A stretch of 64,000 nt of DNA from Paenibacillus arenosi (GCF_014841135.1 NZ_JACYTN010000011.1:62001-126000), one strand, 5' to 3'; counted from the stretch's first letter, positions 1 to 9,880 are shown. Notes: generated by a model from the sequence alone, not told the origin. Numbers and translations are program-made.

Positions 1-167
1 TGCAGCATTTAAGCAATGGGCTGCGTTACAAATCAATTGCTGCTAAGCTATTTTTGTCGGAAGGAACGATACGGAACTATTGCTCCACGCTATATTCCAA
101 GCTAGGTGTGAGTAACCGTGAAGATGCAATTGAGAAGGCACGTACAGAAGGACTAGGATTACAATAG
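1..167 (+). CDS. C-terminal end of a LuxR/NarL-type response regulator (partial)
   Basis: Only the last 55 codons are inside the window; reading starts in frame at base 3 and stops at 165-167. The peptide carries a LuxR-type helix-turn-helix: YKSIAAKLFLSEGTIRNY followed by LYSKLGVSNREDAI, the usual recognition helix and dimerisation helix. This is the normal C-terminus of NarL/FixJ two-component response regulators. The receiver domain, the partner kinase and the regulated genes lie outside the window. A stand-alone LuxR regulator without a receiver domain cannot be excluded. Confidence 0.75.
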   Translation, partial: QHLSNGLRYKSIAAKLFLSEGTIRNYCSTLYSKLGVSNREDAIEKARTEGLGLQ

Positions 168-297
168 AAAGTATCTACATACAAATTAATGATGCTCCCC
201 ATCGTAAATCCCGCCTAAGAACGACGATAGCACTTTTTCATTATTACAAGCCATTGGTATGTCATTTTTCAGCAGCTAACATCATAATCACACAAAT

Positions 298-331
298 AAA
301 GACCGCTCCATATGACATGGAACGGTCTTTG
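298..331 (-). terminator. Rho-independent terminator
   Basis: AAAGACCG and CGGTCTTT flank an inner TCCAT/ATGGA pairing, giving a long hairpin just downstream of the minus-strand DUF457 gene. The T-run on the plus side means it may also end the response regulator transcript. Confidence 0.7.
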
Positions 332-372
332 GTCTGTATTGGTATTAATCTAGCACCTACGTTTAATTTTAC

Positions 373-1239
373 TTATTTATCCATTTTCTCATATAGGAAT
401 GATTCACCATTGCGGTAGAACCGTGGATCGTAAATACCAATATGCTTGTCGTCATTCACGACGACAACGAAAGGCGACCATTCATACAACGTCTTCGCTT
501 CTGGATTCTCCACAAACAGCTGCTCTAGGCTAACGCTCTCATCCGATGTCAACTCCACTTGAAGCTTCGGCTCGGTAAATACGGTCGTTCTGCTAATGTA
601 GACTTTGTCATTTTCTTTGCCGATGATTTGGAACTGTCCTGGAATAAAGCCTGCTGATAAAGCAAACTCATCATATTGCTTCGCATATTGTTGATGAATC
701 ATATAACCTTGCACCGATTGGCTCATAAGATGAACGATCATCAAGGCCCACACCCATTTAAACACGCGTGATGATGATAAATCCCGCTTGTACCGAACAA
801 GCAGCCAGCCGACCAACATAATGATCCATAACATGAAGTCTATAATTGGAATCGTTCCGAACGTAACCCGTATTGAGGAGAATGGCTCCAGATATCCAGT
901 TCCCCATGCATTAAACAAGTCACTCGTATTATGAATAAATACGGCTAGCAAGCCCATCGCAAACCATTTCCAGCCCTTCACCCTAAACAGCAGCCAACTC
1001 ACGATCGACAACACGGCCGCCCATATAGGCACAAGAAACACAGAGTGCGTAATGCCACGATGCCACATTTGATAGCGTCCTGCTGTGTCCCACCACTGAG
1101 AAATGACATCGATATCAGGTATGTTAGAGCCTACGACTGTCGTAAGAAGCAGCGCTCGTTTTTCATTTGTCGTCAATCGCTTTTTATCGACAGCCGCATA
1201 TAAAGATAATCCAAATAGTGTATGTGTTATCGTATCCAT
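373..1239 (-). CDS. DUF457 (YdjM-like) membrane-bound metal-dependent hydrolase family protein
   Basis: The 288-residue protein starts MDTITHTLFGLSLY, the family's typical N-terminus with a conserved HT pair. It continues with GSNIPDIDVI and the MWHRGITHS motif, conserved His/Asp residues thought to bind metal in the DUF457/LexA-binding membrane hydrolase family. Four or more hydrophobic segments follow (for example around WLLFRV, GLLAVFIHN and IIDFMLWIIMLVGWLLV), then a soluble C-terminal part of about 100 residues. The longer open frame to 1377 was rejected because the ATG at 1239 has a GGGAGGGAG ribosome site about nine bases upstream and begins the conserved motif. The substrate is unknown. 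A terminator lies directly downstream. Confidence 0.75.
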   Translation of the reverse strand: MDTITHTLFGLSLYAAVDKKRLTTNEKRALLLTTVVGSNIPDIDVISQWWDTAGRYQMWHRGITHSVFLVPIWAAVLSIVSWLLFRVKGWKWFAMGLLAVFIHNTSDLFNAWGTGYLEPFSSIRVTFGTIPIIDFMLWIIMLVGWLLVRYKRDLSSSRVFKWVWALMIVHLMSQSVQGYMIHQQYAKQYDEFALSAGFIPGQFQIIGKENDKVYISRTTVFTEPKLQVELTSDESVSLEQLFVENPEAKTLYEWSPFVVVVNDDKHIGIYDPRFYRNGESFLYEKMDK

Positions 1240-1385
1240 TACTTTTGACTCCCTCCCATAAAAGTCATTGTAAGGATCGGTCAACAAAGAAGCAATATAG
1301 ACAATCGACAATTTATTTAAAAATAATGATATCTCCATGTAATGAGACCAACGGAGGCCATAACTAATCATCCACACAACAAAAA

Positions 1386-1418
1386 AATAGCGGCATAGGA
1401 ATTATCCCAGCCGCTATT
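1386..1418 (-). terminator. Rho-independent terminator of the aminopeptidase gene
   Basis: AATAGCGGC pairs with GCCGCTATT; on the minus strand the stem is followed by a T-run (the A-run at 1380-1387). Confidence 0.75.
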
Positions 1419-1422
1419 CGTA

Positions 1423-2655
1423 TTAAATTGCCCAGTTTCCGTTGCGGAAGATGGGTACGGATGTTCCATCTTTAAGAATACCGTCAATGTTCATTTCAGC
1501 TGAACCAATCATAAAGTCGACATGGGTAATACTTGTGTTAACGCCAGCTGCGCGCAGCTCGTCCTGCGACATTTCCTTGCCACCTTCAACGTTAAACGCA
1601 TATCCACTGCCGATTGCCAAATGGTTCGACGCGTTCTCATCGAACAACGTGTTATAGAACAAAATGTTGGACTCTGAAATAGGAGATTGATGCGGTACAA
1701 GAGCTACTTCACCTAGATAACGAGCTCCTTCATCCGTATCTACAAGCTGCTCAAGAATACTTTGACCTTGCTCTGCTTCAACCTTCACAATACGCCCCTT
1801 CTCGAACGTAAGCTTGAAGTTATCAATTAAGTTACCACCGTAGCTAAGCGGCTTCGTACTAGACACGTAGCCATCCACACCATCGCGATATGGTACAGTG
1901 AACACTTCTTCAGTTGGCATATTTGCCATGAAGTTCACCTTCTGCTCATTCGTGCTGCTCGCTCCTACCCATAAATGCTTCTCTGGAAGCTCAATCGTCA
2001 GGTCAGTGCCTGGCGCTGTATAGTGAAGCTTGTGGAAATGGTTCTCGTTCAAAATATCAACCTTCGCATGAAGGTTATCGTTATGCGCTTCCCACGCTTG
2101 AACCGGATCTTCATGATGAAGACGAACGGAATCAAAAATAGCAGCCCATAACTGTTCCACCGCCTGCTCCGCAGATGCGTTAGGGAATACTTTCTCAGCC
2201 CACGCCTTAGAAGATGCTGCTACCACTGTCCAACTCACTTTGTCAGACTGAATAAATTGACGATACTTAGTCAATGCTTGACCAGATGCCTTTTGGAAGT
2301 TCCCAATTCGTTGCGGATCAATTCCCTTCAACAAATCTGGATTCGAAGACACGATCGAAATGAATGCTGCACGCTTGTCCAGAAACGCTTCACGCTTTGC
2401 CACTTCCCAAGCTGGGTAATTTGTAAACACTTCATCTGCTGCTTTTTCATACTTCAAGCGAGACAACATTTCATCTGTCCATTCGACATGGACATTGCTT
2501 GCACCCGCTTCATAAGCTTTAGCTGCCACTAGGCGAGCCAATGGAGCTGACTCAAGCGTACTATTCACAACCACCTCTTGTCCTTGCTGAACGTTAATGC
2601 CTACTTTTACAATCAATTCCGCATATTTTTCAAGATTTTGCTCGAACTGTGTCAT
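1423..2655 (-). CDS. ampS: M29-family aminopeptidase
   Basis: This 410-residue protein matches the thermophilic aminopeptidase (M29) family, cytosolic metallo-exopeptidases that release N-terminal amino acids. Family marks are the N-terminal LAELIV-type opening, the ANMPTEEVFTVP stretch carrying a conserved metal-ligand Glu near residue 250, the mid-C-terminal EVALVPHQSPIS with NTLFDENASNHLAIGSGY, and the closing THVDFMIGSAEMNIDG. Family knowledge assigns His and Asp of the HxD pair to the dinuclear metal site. The length is typical (about 410). AAAAGGAG lies eight bases before the ATG. It appears monocistronic, with a terminator immediately downstream. Confidence 0.88.
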   Translation of the reverse strand: MTQFEQNLEKYAELIVKVGINVQQGQEVVVNSTLESAPLARLVAAKAYEAGASNVHVEWTDEMLSRLKYEKAADEVFTNYPAWEVAKREAFLDKRAAFISIVSSNPDLLKGIDPQRIGNFQKASGQALTKYRQFIQSDKVSWTVVAASSKAWAEKVFPNASAEQAVEQLWAAIFDSVRLHHEDPVQAWEAHNDNLHAKVDILNENHFHKLHYTAPGTDLTIELPEKHLWVGASSTNEQKVNFMANMPTEEVFTVPYRDGVDGYVSSTKPLSYGGNLIDNFKLTFEKGRIVKVEAEQGQSILEQLVDTDEGARYLGEVALVPHQSPISESNILFYNTLFDENASNHLAIGSGYAFNVEGGKEMSQDELRAAGVNTSITHVDFMIGSAEMNIDGILKDGTSVPIFRNGNWAI

Positions 2656-2749
2656 TGGTCATTCTCCTTTTATGTAAAGTGAAGGTTATACATAACTTAT
2701 ATTGTATATGTTATTTCCCCATTTAAGTCCAGTAATTTGACCAATAATC

Positions 2750-2812
2750 AAAAAAAATATGAAAACAAGCCCTATTCGCCTCCACGTAAGATGGTTCAAC
2801 GAACAGAGCTTG
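2750..2812 (-). terminator. Rho-independent terminator of the first subtilase
   Basis: On the minus strand, CAAGCTCTGTTCG (2812-2800) pairs with CGAATAGGGCTTG (2778-2766), 13 pairs including two G-U, followed by a T-rich tract to about 2750. Confidence 0.65.
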
Positions 2813-2873
2813 CTCTCAATTGTACGTATAATCTTGAATACAGAGTCAGGCTAGAAGATAGTCTAGTCCTTCC

Positions 2874-5162
2874 CTATTTCAAATCTTTTACCGGTTTTTG
2901 TTCCAGTTCATCTTCAGGCTCTTCTATCGGCTGAGCAGTAAACGTCACAGCGCTGCTCGCAGGTGAAAGAACATTTTGGCTGTTCCTTACTTTAACAGAG
3001 AACGTATACGTAGTTCCTTCTACTAGACTTTGGGCAACAAATGTAGGTGTAGCAGAAGTGCCTACTAGATCCGTGTTGTTATAAATTTCATAGGATACTG
3101 GTCCAGTATGAGTGTTCGAATCTGTCCAAGCTAGCACTGCACCACCTGCAGCATCTGCTGTAGCTGCCAAATTCGTAGGTGCAGCCAACGGACCTTCTAC
3201 AGGAGCGCTACCGCCTTTTGTAAGCGTAGCATTTTTACCGGATACAACTAACGCGAATGGCTGAGTGGATTGTGGAACGTTGTACGCTTTAACACGAATC
3301 GTGTACTTACCCGCTTCCGATGTATTGAAGTATACATTTTCAACGTTGTTCGCACGATCGAATGAAGCGCAGCTTGTGCTGGCCGTGTTGCTCACAAAGC
3401 AGTTTCCTTTGTACACTTGGCCAGACGGGGATACAACTTCAAGGTCAAGATCATTTACAAGGGCTTTAGTAGTCGATACTGCAGCTTGGAAATCTGACCA
3501 TACTGTAGAAATTTTAAGCGGCTGACCGCTTGCCACATTTACCGTATAAGTAGCCACATTGCCCGTGCTTAGACCCGCTGTATGATCTTCATGCTGAGCC
3601 GTTACATTCGTCGGATACAGTGTCGCTTCAAGGTTAACACGACCCCAACCTGTTTCACGGCTGCCCCAACCATAGCCAACATCTTGAGCACCATTAATGA
3701 GGGTAGCTTTTACAAGTGCAGCCGTAGGGTCAAGCTTCTTCACCGTGTTGAAATATTGACGAACGAGAGCAGCTGAACCTGCTACTGCTGGCGTTGCCAT
3801 CGAAGTACCAGACAGCGTCGCATAGTGCGTGTTCGGGTTACCTGTTAGGGTTGAAATCGTAGAACGAGGAGAAATAATGCTTGTACCCGTTACAACAACG
3901 TCTGGCTTCGTACGGCCATCGAAGGTAAAGCCGCGGCTGGAGTAAGATGCAATGGAGTTAGGAGCAGTCTTAGCCAAGCTACCTACAGTGATTGCATTTT
4001 TCGAGGTACCTGGAGTTGCAATCGTATTGTTACCAAAGCTTCCCGAGTTGCCTGCTGCGAACAAAACGTTGAAGTATTTGTTCTTGAAGGTATACTCATC
4101 TACGCGTTGAGCGTTTGTATTGTACGAGTTGGAGGATGCTCCCCATGAGTTCGTGTGGATTTTGGCGCCTAATGCCTCAGCTTCAGCAAACAATTGCCTT
4201 ACATCACCAGGGTTAATTCCACCTCCACCTGTGCCAAGTGCTTGCAGAACAAGCTTCGCACCTGGAGCGACACCTTTATACTTGCCATTCGACTGCTTAC
4301 CAGTACCAAGTACCGTTCCCGCTACATGCGTACCATGTCCACCAGGATCAGACCAGTTGCCTGGGATTGCCTTGGCAATTGGAGTTGCATGAAGCTGACC
4401 CGTAAAGTCTTGGTGTACCGTAGACACATTACCGGAGTCTAGTCCACTGTCGCCAACGGCTACAATTTGTCCTGCACCAGTCAAGCCTTTTGCCCAAACA
4501 CCTGTAACTGGTGTGGAAGTGCCAATTTGTTGGTTAATAAATTCATTCGAAGTTTCATAACGAAGCTTCGTTTCGATGAAGGTAACATCTTTATCTTGCA
4601 ACAGCGTGTACACTTGTTGGTCGCTAAGTGTGGCTTCTATGCTGCCATCGTATACACGAACATCTTGTGGAGCAGAAGGATTGATTAGAGAAGCGATTCT
4701 AGATTCACTGCCTGGGAATGTGGAGATAACATATTCATTCGGGATACTGTCTGGGGTAGTGAACGTTCCTACCTTCCAATCTGCTTGGAAAGGGGTAACG
4801 CTGTATACGAGGTCACTTGTAGCGATTTGCTGTGCTTGCTGGCCATTGATTCGTACGAGGTAAGCAAAGTCTGGTAAGTAATCGCCGACCACTGCTCCAT
4901 TTTTGCTCAAAAGTTCTTTAGAAGCTTGAGTAATTACATCTTTGAATTGAACGACATACAGTGCTGATTCATTAGATTGAGCATGTTCGCTCAAGCTCTG
5001 TTGTTGAGGGAGGCCTTGAAGATTCACATCTCCTGTCTTCAAATATAGGGTACGAGAGAGAGAGGGACTTGGCTCGGCGGCAAAACCATTTGACTGGAAC
5101 ACGGGAGCAAACAGGCTCAGTGTAAGTGCAATCGATAGACCCATAGCAAGCTTTCTTTTCAT
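2874..5162 (-). CDS. Secreted subtilisin-like serine protease (S8, KP-43 type) with FN3 domain
   Basis: This 762-residue secreted protease has a signal peptide (KRK then a hydrophobic stretch to about FAAEP) and a propeptide of roughly 200 residues (YVVQFKDVI...YLPDFAYLVRI). The S8 catalytic domain shows Asp in VAVGDSGLD (about 238), His in GGHGTHVAGT (about 276), oxyanion Asn in AAGNSG (about 372) and Ser in SGTSMATPAVAG (about 454). A jelly-roll/P-like domain with the GNCFVSN...SCASFD cysteine pair follows, then an FN3 domain. The second of two nearby ATGs is chosen: GGAGG is seven bases upstream of 5162 but touches the ATG at 5168, and the paralogue also begins MKRK. It is the second of two tandem paralogues and probably degrades extracellular protein. 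Confidence 0.88.
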   Translation of the reverse strand: MKRKLAMGLSIALTLSLFAPVFQSNGFAAEPSPSLSRTLYLKTGDVNLQGLPQQQSLSEHAQSNESALYVVQFKDVITQASKELLSKNGAVVGDYLPDFAYLVRINGQQAQQIATSDLVYSVTPFQADWKVGTFTTPDSIPNEYVISTFPGSESRIASLINPSAPQDVRVYDGSIEATLSDQQVYTLLQDKDVTFIETKLRYETSNEFINQQIGTSTPVTGVWAKGLTGAGQIVAVGDSGLDSGNVSTVHQDFTGQLHATPIAKAIPGNWSDPGGHGTHVAGTVLGTGKQSNGKYKGVAPGAKLVLQALGTGGGGINPGDVRQLFAEAEALGAKIHTNSWGASSNSYNTNAQRVDEYTFKNKYFNVLFAAGNSGSFGNNTIATPGTSKNAITVGSLAKTAPNSIASYSSRGFTFDGRTKPDVVVTGTSIISPRSTISTLTGNPNTHYATLSGTSMATPAVAGSAALVRQYFNTVKKLDPTAALVKATLINGAQDVGYGWGSRETGWGRVNLEATLYPTNVTAQHEDHTAGLSTGNVATYTVNVASGQPLKISTVWSDFQAAVSTTKALVNDLDLEVVSPSGQVYKGNCFVSNTASTSCASFDRANNVENVYFNTSEAGKYTIRVKAYNVPQSTQPFALVVSGKNATLTKGGSAPVEGPLAAPTNLAATADAAGGAVLAWTDSNTHTGPVSYEIYNNTDLVGTSATPTFVAQSLVEGTTYTFSVKVRNSQNVLSPASSAVTFTAQPIEEPEDELEQKPVKDLK

Positions 5163-5729
5163 ACACATACCTCCAACATATTAAATTTGAACTTACAAAA
5201 ATGGAACAACTATAAAACTAGTGAAACTAATCAGAAACTTTTCAATCCACCACCTTTCCACAAAAACCATTTAATGGGGTATAGCTTGTTTAGAATCATA
5301 CCTGTTATTTCTCACTAGATCAATAGGTTTTATCAAATTTATTTTTGTGCACCGATAACCCTTATATATCAAGGGATTATGAATATATTGGGCTATTAGC
5401 ACTTTCTCATTACGACTTATTTCGATAGAGCAATACGAGAATACAACCTAGTTCCTACTGCTGCATTCCATGCATAATGCTATTTATTATTTATTATACA
5501 TTGTTCTATTTAAAGCAAAAAAATAAAGTTCTTACTTCCAAAATGAAAACAAGCATCCCAACGCACTAAGAGTGTAGTGATAACAGGGATGCTTGTTTTT
5601 TATATGGTACCATATTACGGATTCTATCAATCTATTCAGCCATTGCCTGATTTCAGTAATTACTCGCTAACATAGAACGAACAAACAATAACATTGCTGC
5701 TAACGTAAAGGGTTCAAACTACCCTGCTG
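5163..5729. other. Intergenic region between the two subtilase genes
   Basis: About 570 bases, AT-rich, with no credible gene. It must carry the promoter of the downstream protease, but no promoter stands out. The only clear element is the hairpin at 5546-5599. Confidence 0.6.
5546..5599. terminator. Strong hairpin terminator between subtilases
   Basis: AAAACAAGCATCCC pairs with GGGATGCTTGTTTT around a 26-base loop. It lies 130 bases beyond the stop of the upstream minus-strand protease, so the two proteases probably have separate transcripts. Confidence 0.75.
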
Positions 5730-8114
5730 TTAACTCACTTTGCTCCACAAAGCAGGGACATTAGGCGGCTCCCACCCCACTAACGATACGTGGGCTTGGC
5801 GAGCACGATACGTAACATTACTATAAGTAACGAGATCGTTTACTTTATATTGCTGCCCTGCTTTCCAAGGCGCTGCTACTGGATCAGGATTGATCGGACC
5901 TGTTTCAATGGTTACATTCACTGGAATACTATCAGGAGATACGAGCGTTCCAGCTCGGACTTTAACGGTAAAGTTGTATGTCGTACCTGCTTGTAACTGA
6001 TTAATAACAGCAGATGTAGTAGTTGAAGTCGCCACCAGCTGATTGCTGCTGTAAACTTCATAAGTTGGGGCAGTTACATGGGGATTCGTGTCATTCCATG
6101 TCAAAGTAACACTATTTTGCGTCTGCGCAGTCACACTTACATTTGTCGGAGCTTGCAGTTCGATCGGTTGGGTAACGCCGCCTGCACTTAATGCTGCATT
6201 GCTGCCAGAAATGACAAGAGCAAATGGTTGAGCTGCTTGAGGAATGTTATAGCCTTTAATTTTCACGGTATACGTTCCAGCTGCTGCTGTATGGAAATAA
6301 ACATTTTCTACATTGTTAATGCGGTCGAAAGATGCACAGCTCGAACTCGCATTATTGCTGACAAAACAGTTTCCTTTGAATACTTCGCCCGTAGGTGAAA
6401 TAACCTCTAAGTCAAGATCGTTAACAAGTGCCTTTGAGGATTGAACAGCAGCTTGATAATCGGTCCATACCGTCGAAATCTTCAATGGTTGACCTGCGCC
6501 CACCGTCAAGGTGTAGATCTTTTCTTCACCCGTTTGAATGCCAGTGGTATGATCTTCGTGCTGTGCCTTAATACCATTCGTTGGGTACAAAGAAGCTTCT
6601 AAATCAACTTGTCCCCATCCTGTTTCACGGCTGCCCCAACCAAATCCAACGTCCTTAGCACCGTTAATCAACGTTGCTTTAATAAGTGCAGAAGTCGGAT
6701 CAACATGTTTTACATCAATAAAATGTTGTCGAACGATTGCAGTTGCCCCCGCTACAGCAGGTGTAGCCATAGAGGTACCAGACATCGTCGTATAATTAGC
6801 ATTTGGAACAGCTGGTCGATTAGACAGCGAGGAGCGCGGTGAAATAATACTGCTGCCTGTTACAGCCAGATCCGGCTTCACACGTCCATCAAAAGCATAC
6901 CCTCGACTAGATGTAGGCGACATGCCATTTGATGTTTTGAGCATATTTGCTACTGAGATGGAGTTTTTCGAAGTCGCTGGTGTTGCTACCGTATTGGCAC
7001 CGCTGCCAGAGTTACCTGCTGCGAATAAAACATTAAACTTTTTATTGGCAAACGTATATTCATCTACCTGCACAGCGAGGCTATTATAGGTATTCACAGG
7101 AGAACCCCAAGAATTTGTGTGTATACTGGCTCCATTGCTTTGGGCTTGCCCAAACAATGTTCTCAAGTCTCCAGGACAAATGCCGCGTCCGCAGCCAACT
7201 GCTTGAAATACTAGCTTGGCGCCTGGAGCAATTCCTTTATATTGCCCATTCGACAATACCCCAGTACCTAGTACAGTACCAGCTACATGTGTTCCATGCC
7301 CATCCAGATCAGACCAGTTGCCTGTTGTGGCTACAGCGAATGGAGTCGTTTGCAGTTGACCTTGGAAATCGGCATGCATGGTAGAGAGATTACCGGTATC
7401 CAAGCCAGTATCGGCAACGGCGACAACTTGCCCCGTTCCTGTAAGACCACGGCTCCACATTCCATTAGGGGTAGAGGCTTTTACTTGATTTGCAATAAAG
7501 TCATTGGACACATCCGTTTGCAGCTTTGACTCGATATACGTAACATCTTCTGTCTGGATGAGAGATTGAATATGTGCATCCGTCAAGGTAGCCTCGATGG
7601 TACCTTTATTAACGGTCAGTTGTTGAGGGGCGATCGTTTGGATGAATGCAGCTACACGTGCTTCGCTGCCTTTAAAAGTGGATATTATAAATTGATTCGG
7701 GATGTTGTCGGTGGAAGCGAAGGTTCCTTCTTTCCATGTAGGTTGATAACGGGAAACGCTGTATACGAGGTTGCTAGTGGATAGTTGACTTGCCTGTCCA
7801 TCTGTCATGCGAACGAGGTATGCGAAATCCGGGAGGTAATCACCTATTTCAACACCTTGCTGTGTAAGTAATTGCTTCGATTCATTCGTAATCACGTCCT
7901 TGAACTGGACAATGTACATTTTAGGAGATTGTGAAGATTCATGAAGCATTTCTTGTGGAGGTGCAGTTTCCCTTAGGTCAATTTGACCTGTCTTCAGGTG
8001 CAATATTCGAGCAGATTCACTTCCTGGCTCTGCATAACCTGTCGGTTGAAATGCTGGTGTTAGAAGACTAAATGAGAGCATCATAGATAAGCCAATGACG
8101 AGCTTTCTCTTCAT
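5730..8114 (-). CDS. Secreted subtilisin-like serine protease (S8, KP-43 type) with FN3 and chitin-binding (CBM5/12) domains
   Basis: This 794-residue paralogue of the neighbouring protease has the same plan: signal peptide, propeptide, S8 domain with Asp in VAVADTGLD (about 235), His in DGHGTHVAGT (about 273), Ser in SGTSMATPAVAG (about 448), a P-like domain and FN3. Two features set it apart. It has an extra cysteine pair in the loop VGCGRGICPGD, replacing a glycine-rich loop in the paralogue. It also ends in a roughly 48-residue carbohydrate-binding module (WKAGQQYKVNDLVTYSNVTY...WEPPNVPALW), the CBM5/12 chitin-binding pattern. Binding to chitin or a similar polymer while degrading protein is inferred. 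A good SigA-like promoter lies upstream at 8228-8256. Confidence 0.88.
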   Translation of the reverse strand: MKRKLVIGLSMMLSFSLLTPAFQPTGYAEPGSESARILHLKTGQIDLRETAPPQEMLHESSQSPKMYIVQFKDVITNESKQLLTQQGVEIGDYLPDFAYLVRMTDGQASQLSTSNLVYSVSRYQPTWKEGTFASTDNIPNQFIISTFKGSEARVAAFIQTIAPQQLTVNKGTIEATLTDAHIQSLIQTEDVTYIESKLQTDVSNDFIANQVKASTPNGMWSRGLTGTGQVVAVADTGLDTGNLSTMHADFQGQLQTTPFAVATTGNWSDLDGHGTHVAGTVLGTGVLSNGQYKGIAPGAKLVFQAVGCGRGICPGDLRTLFGQAQSNGASIHTNSWGSPVNTYNSLAVQVDEYTFANKKFNVLFAAGNSGSGANTVATPATSKNSISVANMLKTSNGMSPTSSRGYAFDGRVKPDLAVTGSSIISPRSSLSNRPAVPNANYTTMSGTSMATPAVAGATAIVRQHFIDVKHVDPTSALIKATLINGAKDVGFGWGSRETGWGQVDLEASLYPTNGIKAQHEDHTTGIQTGEEKIYTLTVGAGQPLKISTVWTDYQAAVQSSKALVNDLDLEVISPTGEVFKGNCFVSNNASSSCASFDRINNVENVYFHTAAAGTYTVKIKGYNIPQAAQPFALVISGSNAALSAGGVTQPIELQAPTNVSVTAQTQNSVTLTWNDTNPHVTAPTYEVYSSNQLVATSTTTSAVINQLQAGTTYNFTVKVRAGTLVSPDSIPVNVTIETGPINPDPVAAPWKAGQQYKVNDLVTYSNVTYRARQAHVSLVGWEPPNVPALWSKVS

Positions 8115-8227
8115 TATGTTGATTCTCCTTTATAATTATATAGTTGTGGGCTCTAGTACATCTCCTATGCTAGCTTCTCGTTCCCCTTTCGATGAGATTA
8201 ACAATTACTGGACAATGGCTTATTCTG

Positions 8228-8256
8228 ATAATAACCTGCATCGATCTGATGATCAA
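8228..8256 (-). promoter_or_regulatory. SigA-type promoter of the second subtilase
   Basis: Minus strand TTGATC (8256-8251), 17-base spacer, TATTAT (8233-8228), about 114 bases upstream of the start codon. Confidence 0.55.
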
Positions 8257-8305
8257 CAAAAATTATTACATGTTAGTAATCTAAATAAACGAGACAGGAC
8301 ATAAG

Positions 8306-8319
8306 TGTAAGCGCTTTAA
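8306..8319. promoter_or_regulatory. Probable CcpA cre site
   Basis: TGTAAGCGCTTTAA agrees at 13 of 14 positions with the Bacillus consensus TGWAARCGYTWNCW. It lies about 50 bases upstream of the protease -35 box, a position where CcpA can activate in Bacillus. Which of the flanking genes it controls is not known. Confidence 0.5.
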
Positions 8320-8672
8320 TAAAAATAATTTCGTAATAAAAGTAACAACTTTGTCACCTTTGTATTTCGCCTAGTTCATTTTCGCTTTATTAAGCAAAGT
8401 TCAATATATAAGAATCGATAGCCACTCTATTCTATTCGATCTCCATTCGTAGACATCGTTTTCGTAGATCTGAACAACCTCTTGCTAAAGAAAACAAGTA
8501 GTTTCTTCGTGCTTACATCTGTTTTACCATGAAAAGAATGGCGTATTGATCACTATGTCTCTAAGTGAATAGAATGAAACGCACGCATGAGGATATAATC
8601 GTTCAAAGCAAAGATGCTGAAGCATCTTGCTTATGGACACATAAAAATTTGTTTACATAAAGGAGTATGTAT

Positions 8673-9692
8673 ATGAAGTCTCCGACCTCTGACTATATTA
8701 AAATTGCTCCAGGGTTTTGGACGGGATTAAGCCAATTAGGTATTACAGCCCACGATGTGGCTCGAAAAGCACAGCTTCCTTTTTCCATTGTTTCCGAACC
8801 AACGGTCACCACCACCCAATATTTTTCCATTTGGGAAGCCTATTCCGACCTTATTGGTGATACTGCTGAAGCAATTATCAAACTCGCGACTGTCTTTGAT
8901 ACAGCAACCTATCCGCCAACCGTCTTAGCCACCTACCACTCTCGTGACTATCGCGATGCGCTAAACCGAATGGTTCGATACAAAAAACTGTGTCCCCCTG
9001 AAAGCCTACGTATAACCGAGGAGAATGATAGCTGTAAAATAGAATTGGAATGGTTGGATAAAGAACATACTGGTCCGCAGATTCTCATTGGCATCACGCT
9101 TGCATTTCTCTTGGAGCTTGGACGCCGTGGAACAGGTCAACCTTTGACAGCTCAACTTGTCGAATTTTCACATGTAATGGGAGATATGCGGACTCTTGAA
9201 AAATACTTCGGCTGCCGTATCCGGACAGGTGCAAAATACAACCGACTTACGCTGCATCGCAGCGACTTGGATCGTTCCTTTACAACGTATAACGAGGAAT
9301 TACTAGAAATCCTTACTCCAGCTCTGGATCAATCTTTACATGAACAGCAATACAGCCACTCTATTGCTGAGGTGGTCACATGGATCATCAAACGCAATCT
9401 AGCAGGAGGGAACTTTGACATTCGAGCTGTCGCCAAACAACTGAGTATGAGTGATCGAACTTTACAGCGCCGGCTTGCTTCCCAAGACACGAGCTTTAAA
9501 CATCTCTTAGCACAAGTTAAGCATGAGCAAGCCCGGGTGTACTTACAAGACCCCACACTTGATATTAAAGATGTCGCGTTTTTAGTTGGCTATGAAGACC
9601 AAAACTCATTCTATCGTGCTTTTCACTTGTGGGAAGGGATCACTCCTTTAACATGGCGGAATGAACATGTAGGTAAAAAACCGTTACGATAA
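8673..9692 (+). CDS. AraC-family transcriptional regulator (arabinose-binding-like N-terminal domain)
   Basis: This 339-residue protein has a large N-terminal sensory domain of the type seen in OruR/ArgR-like AraC regulators (APGFWTGLSQLGI..., motifs around EFSHVMGDMRTLEKYFGCRI). Its C-terminus is an AraC/XylS double helix-turn-helix (FDIRAVAKQLSMSDRTLQRRL ... DIKDVAFLVGYEDQNSFYRAFHLWEGITP). The ATG at 8673 is preferred over 8667 because GGAG is seven bases before it. It stands alone between the protease and the SDR gene. The ligand is unknown; the SDR gene 190 bases downstream is a possible target. Confidence 0.85.
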   Translation: MKSPTSDYIKIAPGFWTGLSQLGITAHDVARKAQLPFSIVSEPTVTTTQYFSIWEAYSDLIGDTAEAIIKLATVFDTATYPPTVLATYHSRDYRDALNRMVRYKKLCPPESLRITEENDSCKIELEWLDKEHTGPQILIGITLAFLLELGRRGTGQPLTAQLVEFSHVMGDMRTLEKYFGCRIRTGAKYNRLTLHRSDLDRSFTTYNEELLEILTPALDQSLHEQQYSHSIAEVVTWIIKRNLAGGNFDIRAVAKQLSMSDRTLQRRLASQDTSFKHLLAQVKHEQARVYLQDPTLDIKDVAFLVGYEDQNSFYRAFHLWEGITPLTWRNEHVGKKPLR

Positions 9693-9880
9693 CATGTTGA
9701 AAGAAAATGACTATGTTTATGAGTTGGCGTATGATGCAAGAACTTTGGCGCACCACGCTAGTTACCTTACAATCCTGACAAAGTAATATAACCCTATCCG
9801 AAAAAATGACGCAATACACTATGAACTTATTTTATTACCTTTTTCAAATGTATACATTCAATGTAAGGGAGAAATGTACG

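Larger units (their letters stand above)
8115..8672. other. Divergent intergenic region between subtilase and AraC-type regulator
   Basis: About 560 bases without a gene. It carries a probable promoter for the minus-strand protease (8228-8256) and a cre-like site (8306-8319). The remainder, including the regulator's promoter, shows nothing I can assign. Confidence 0.6.
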
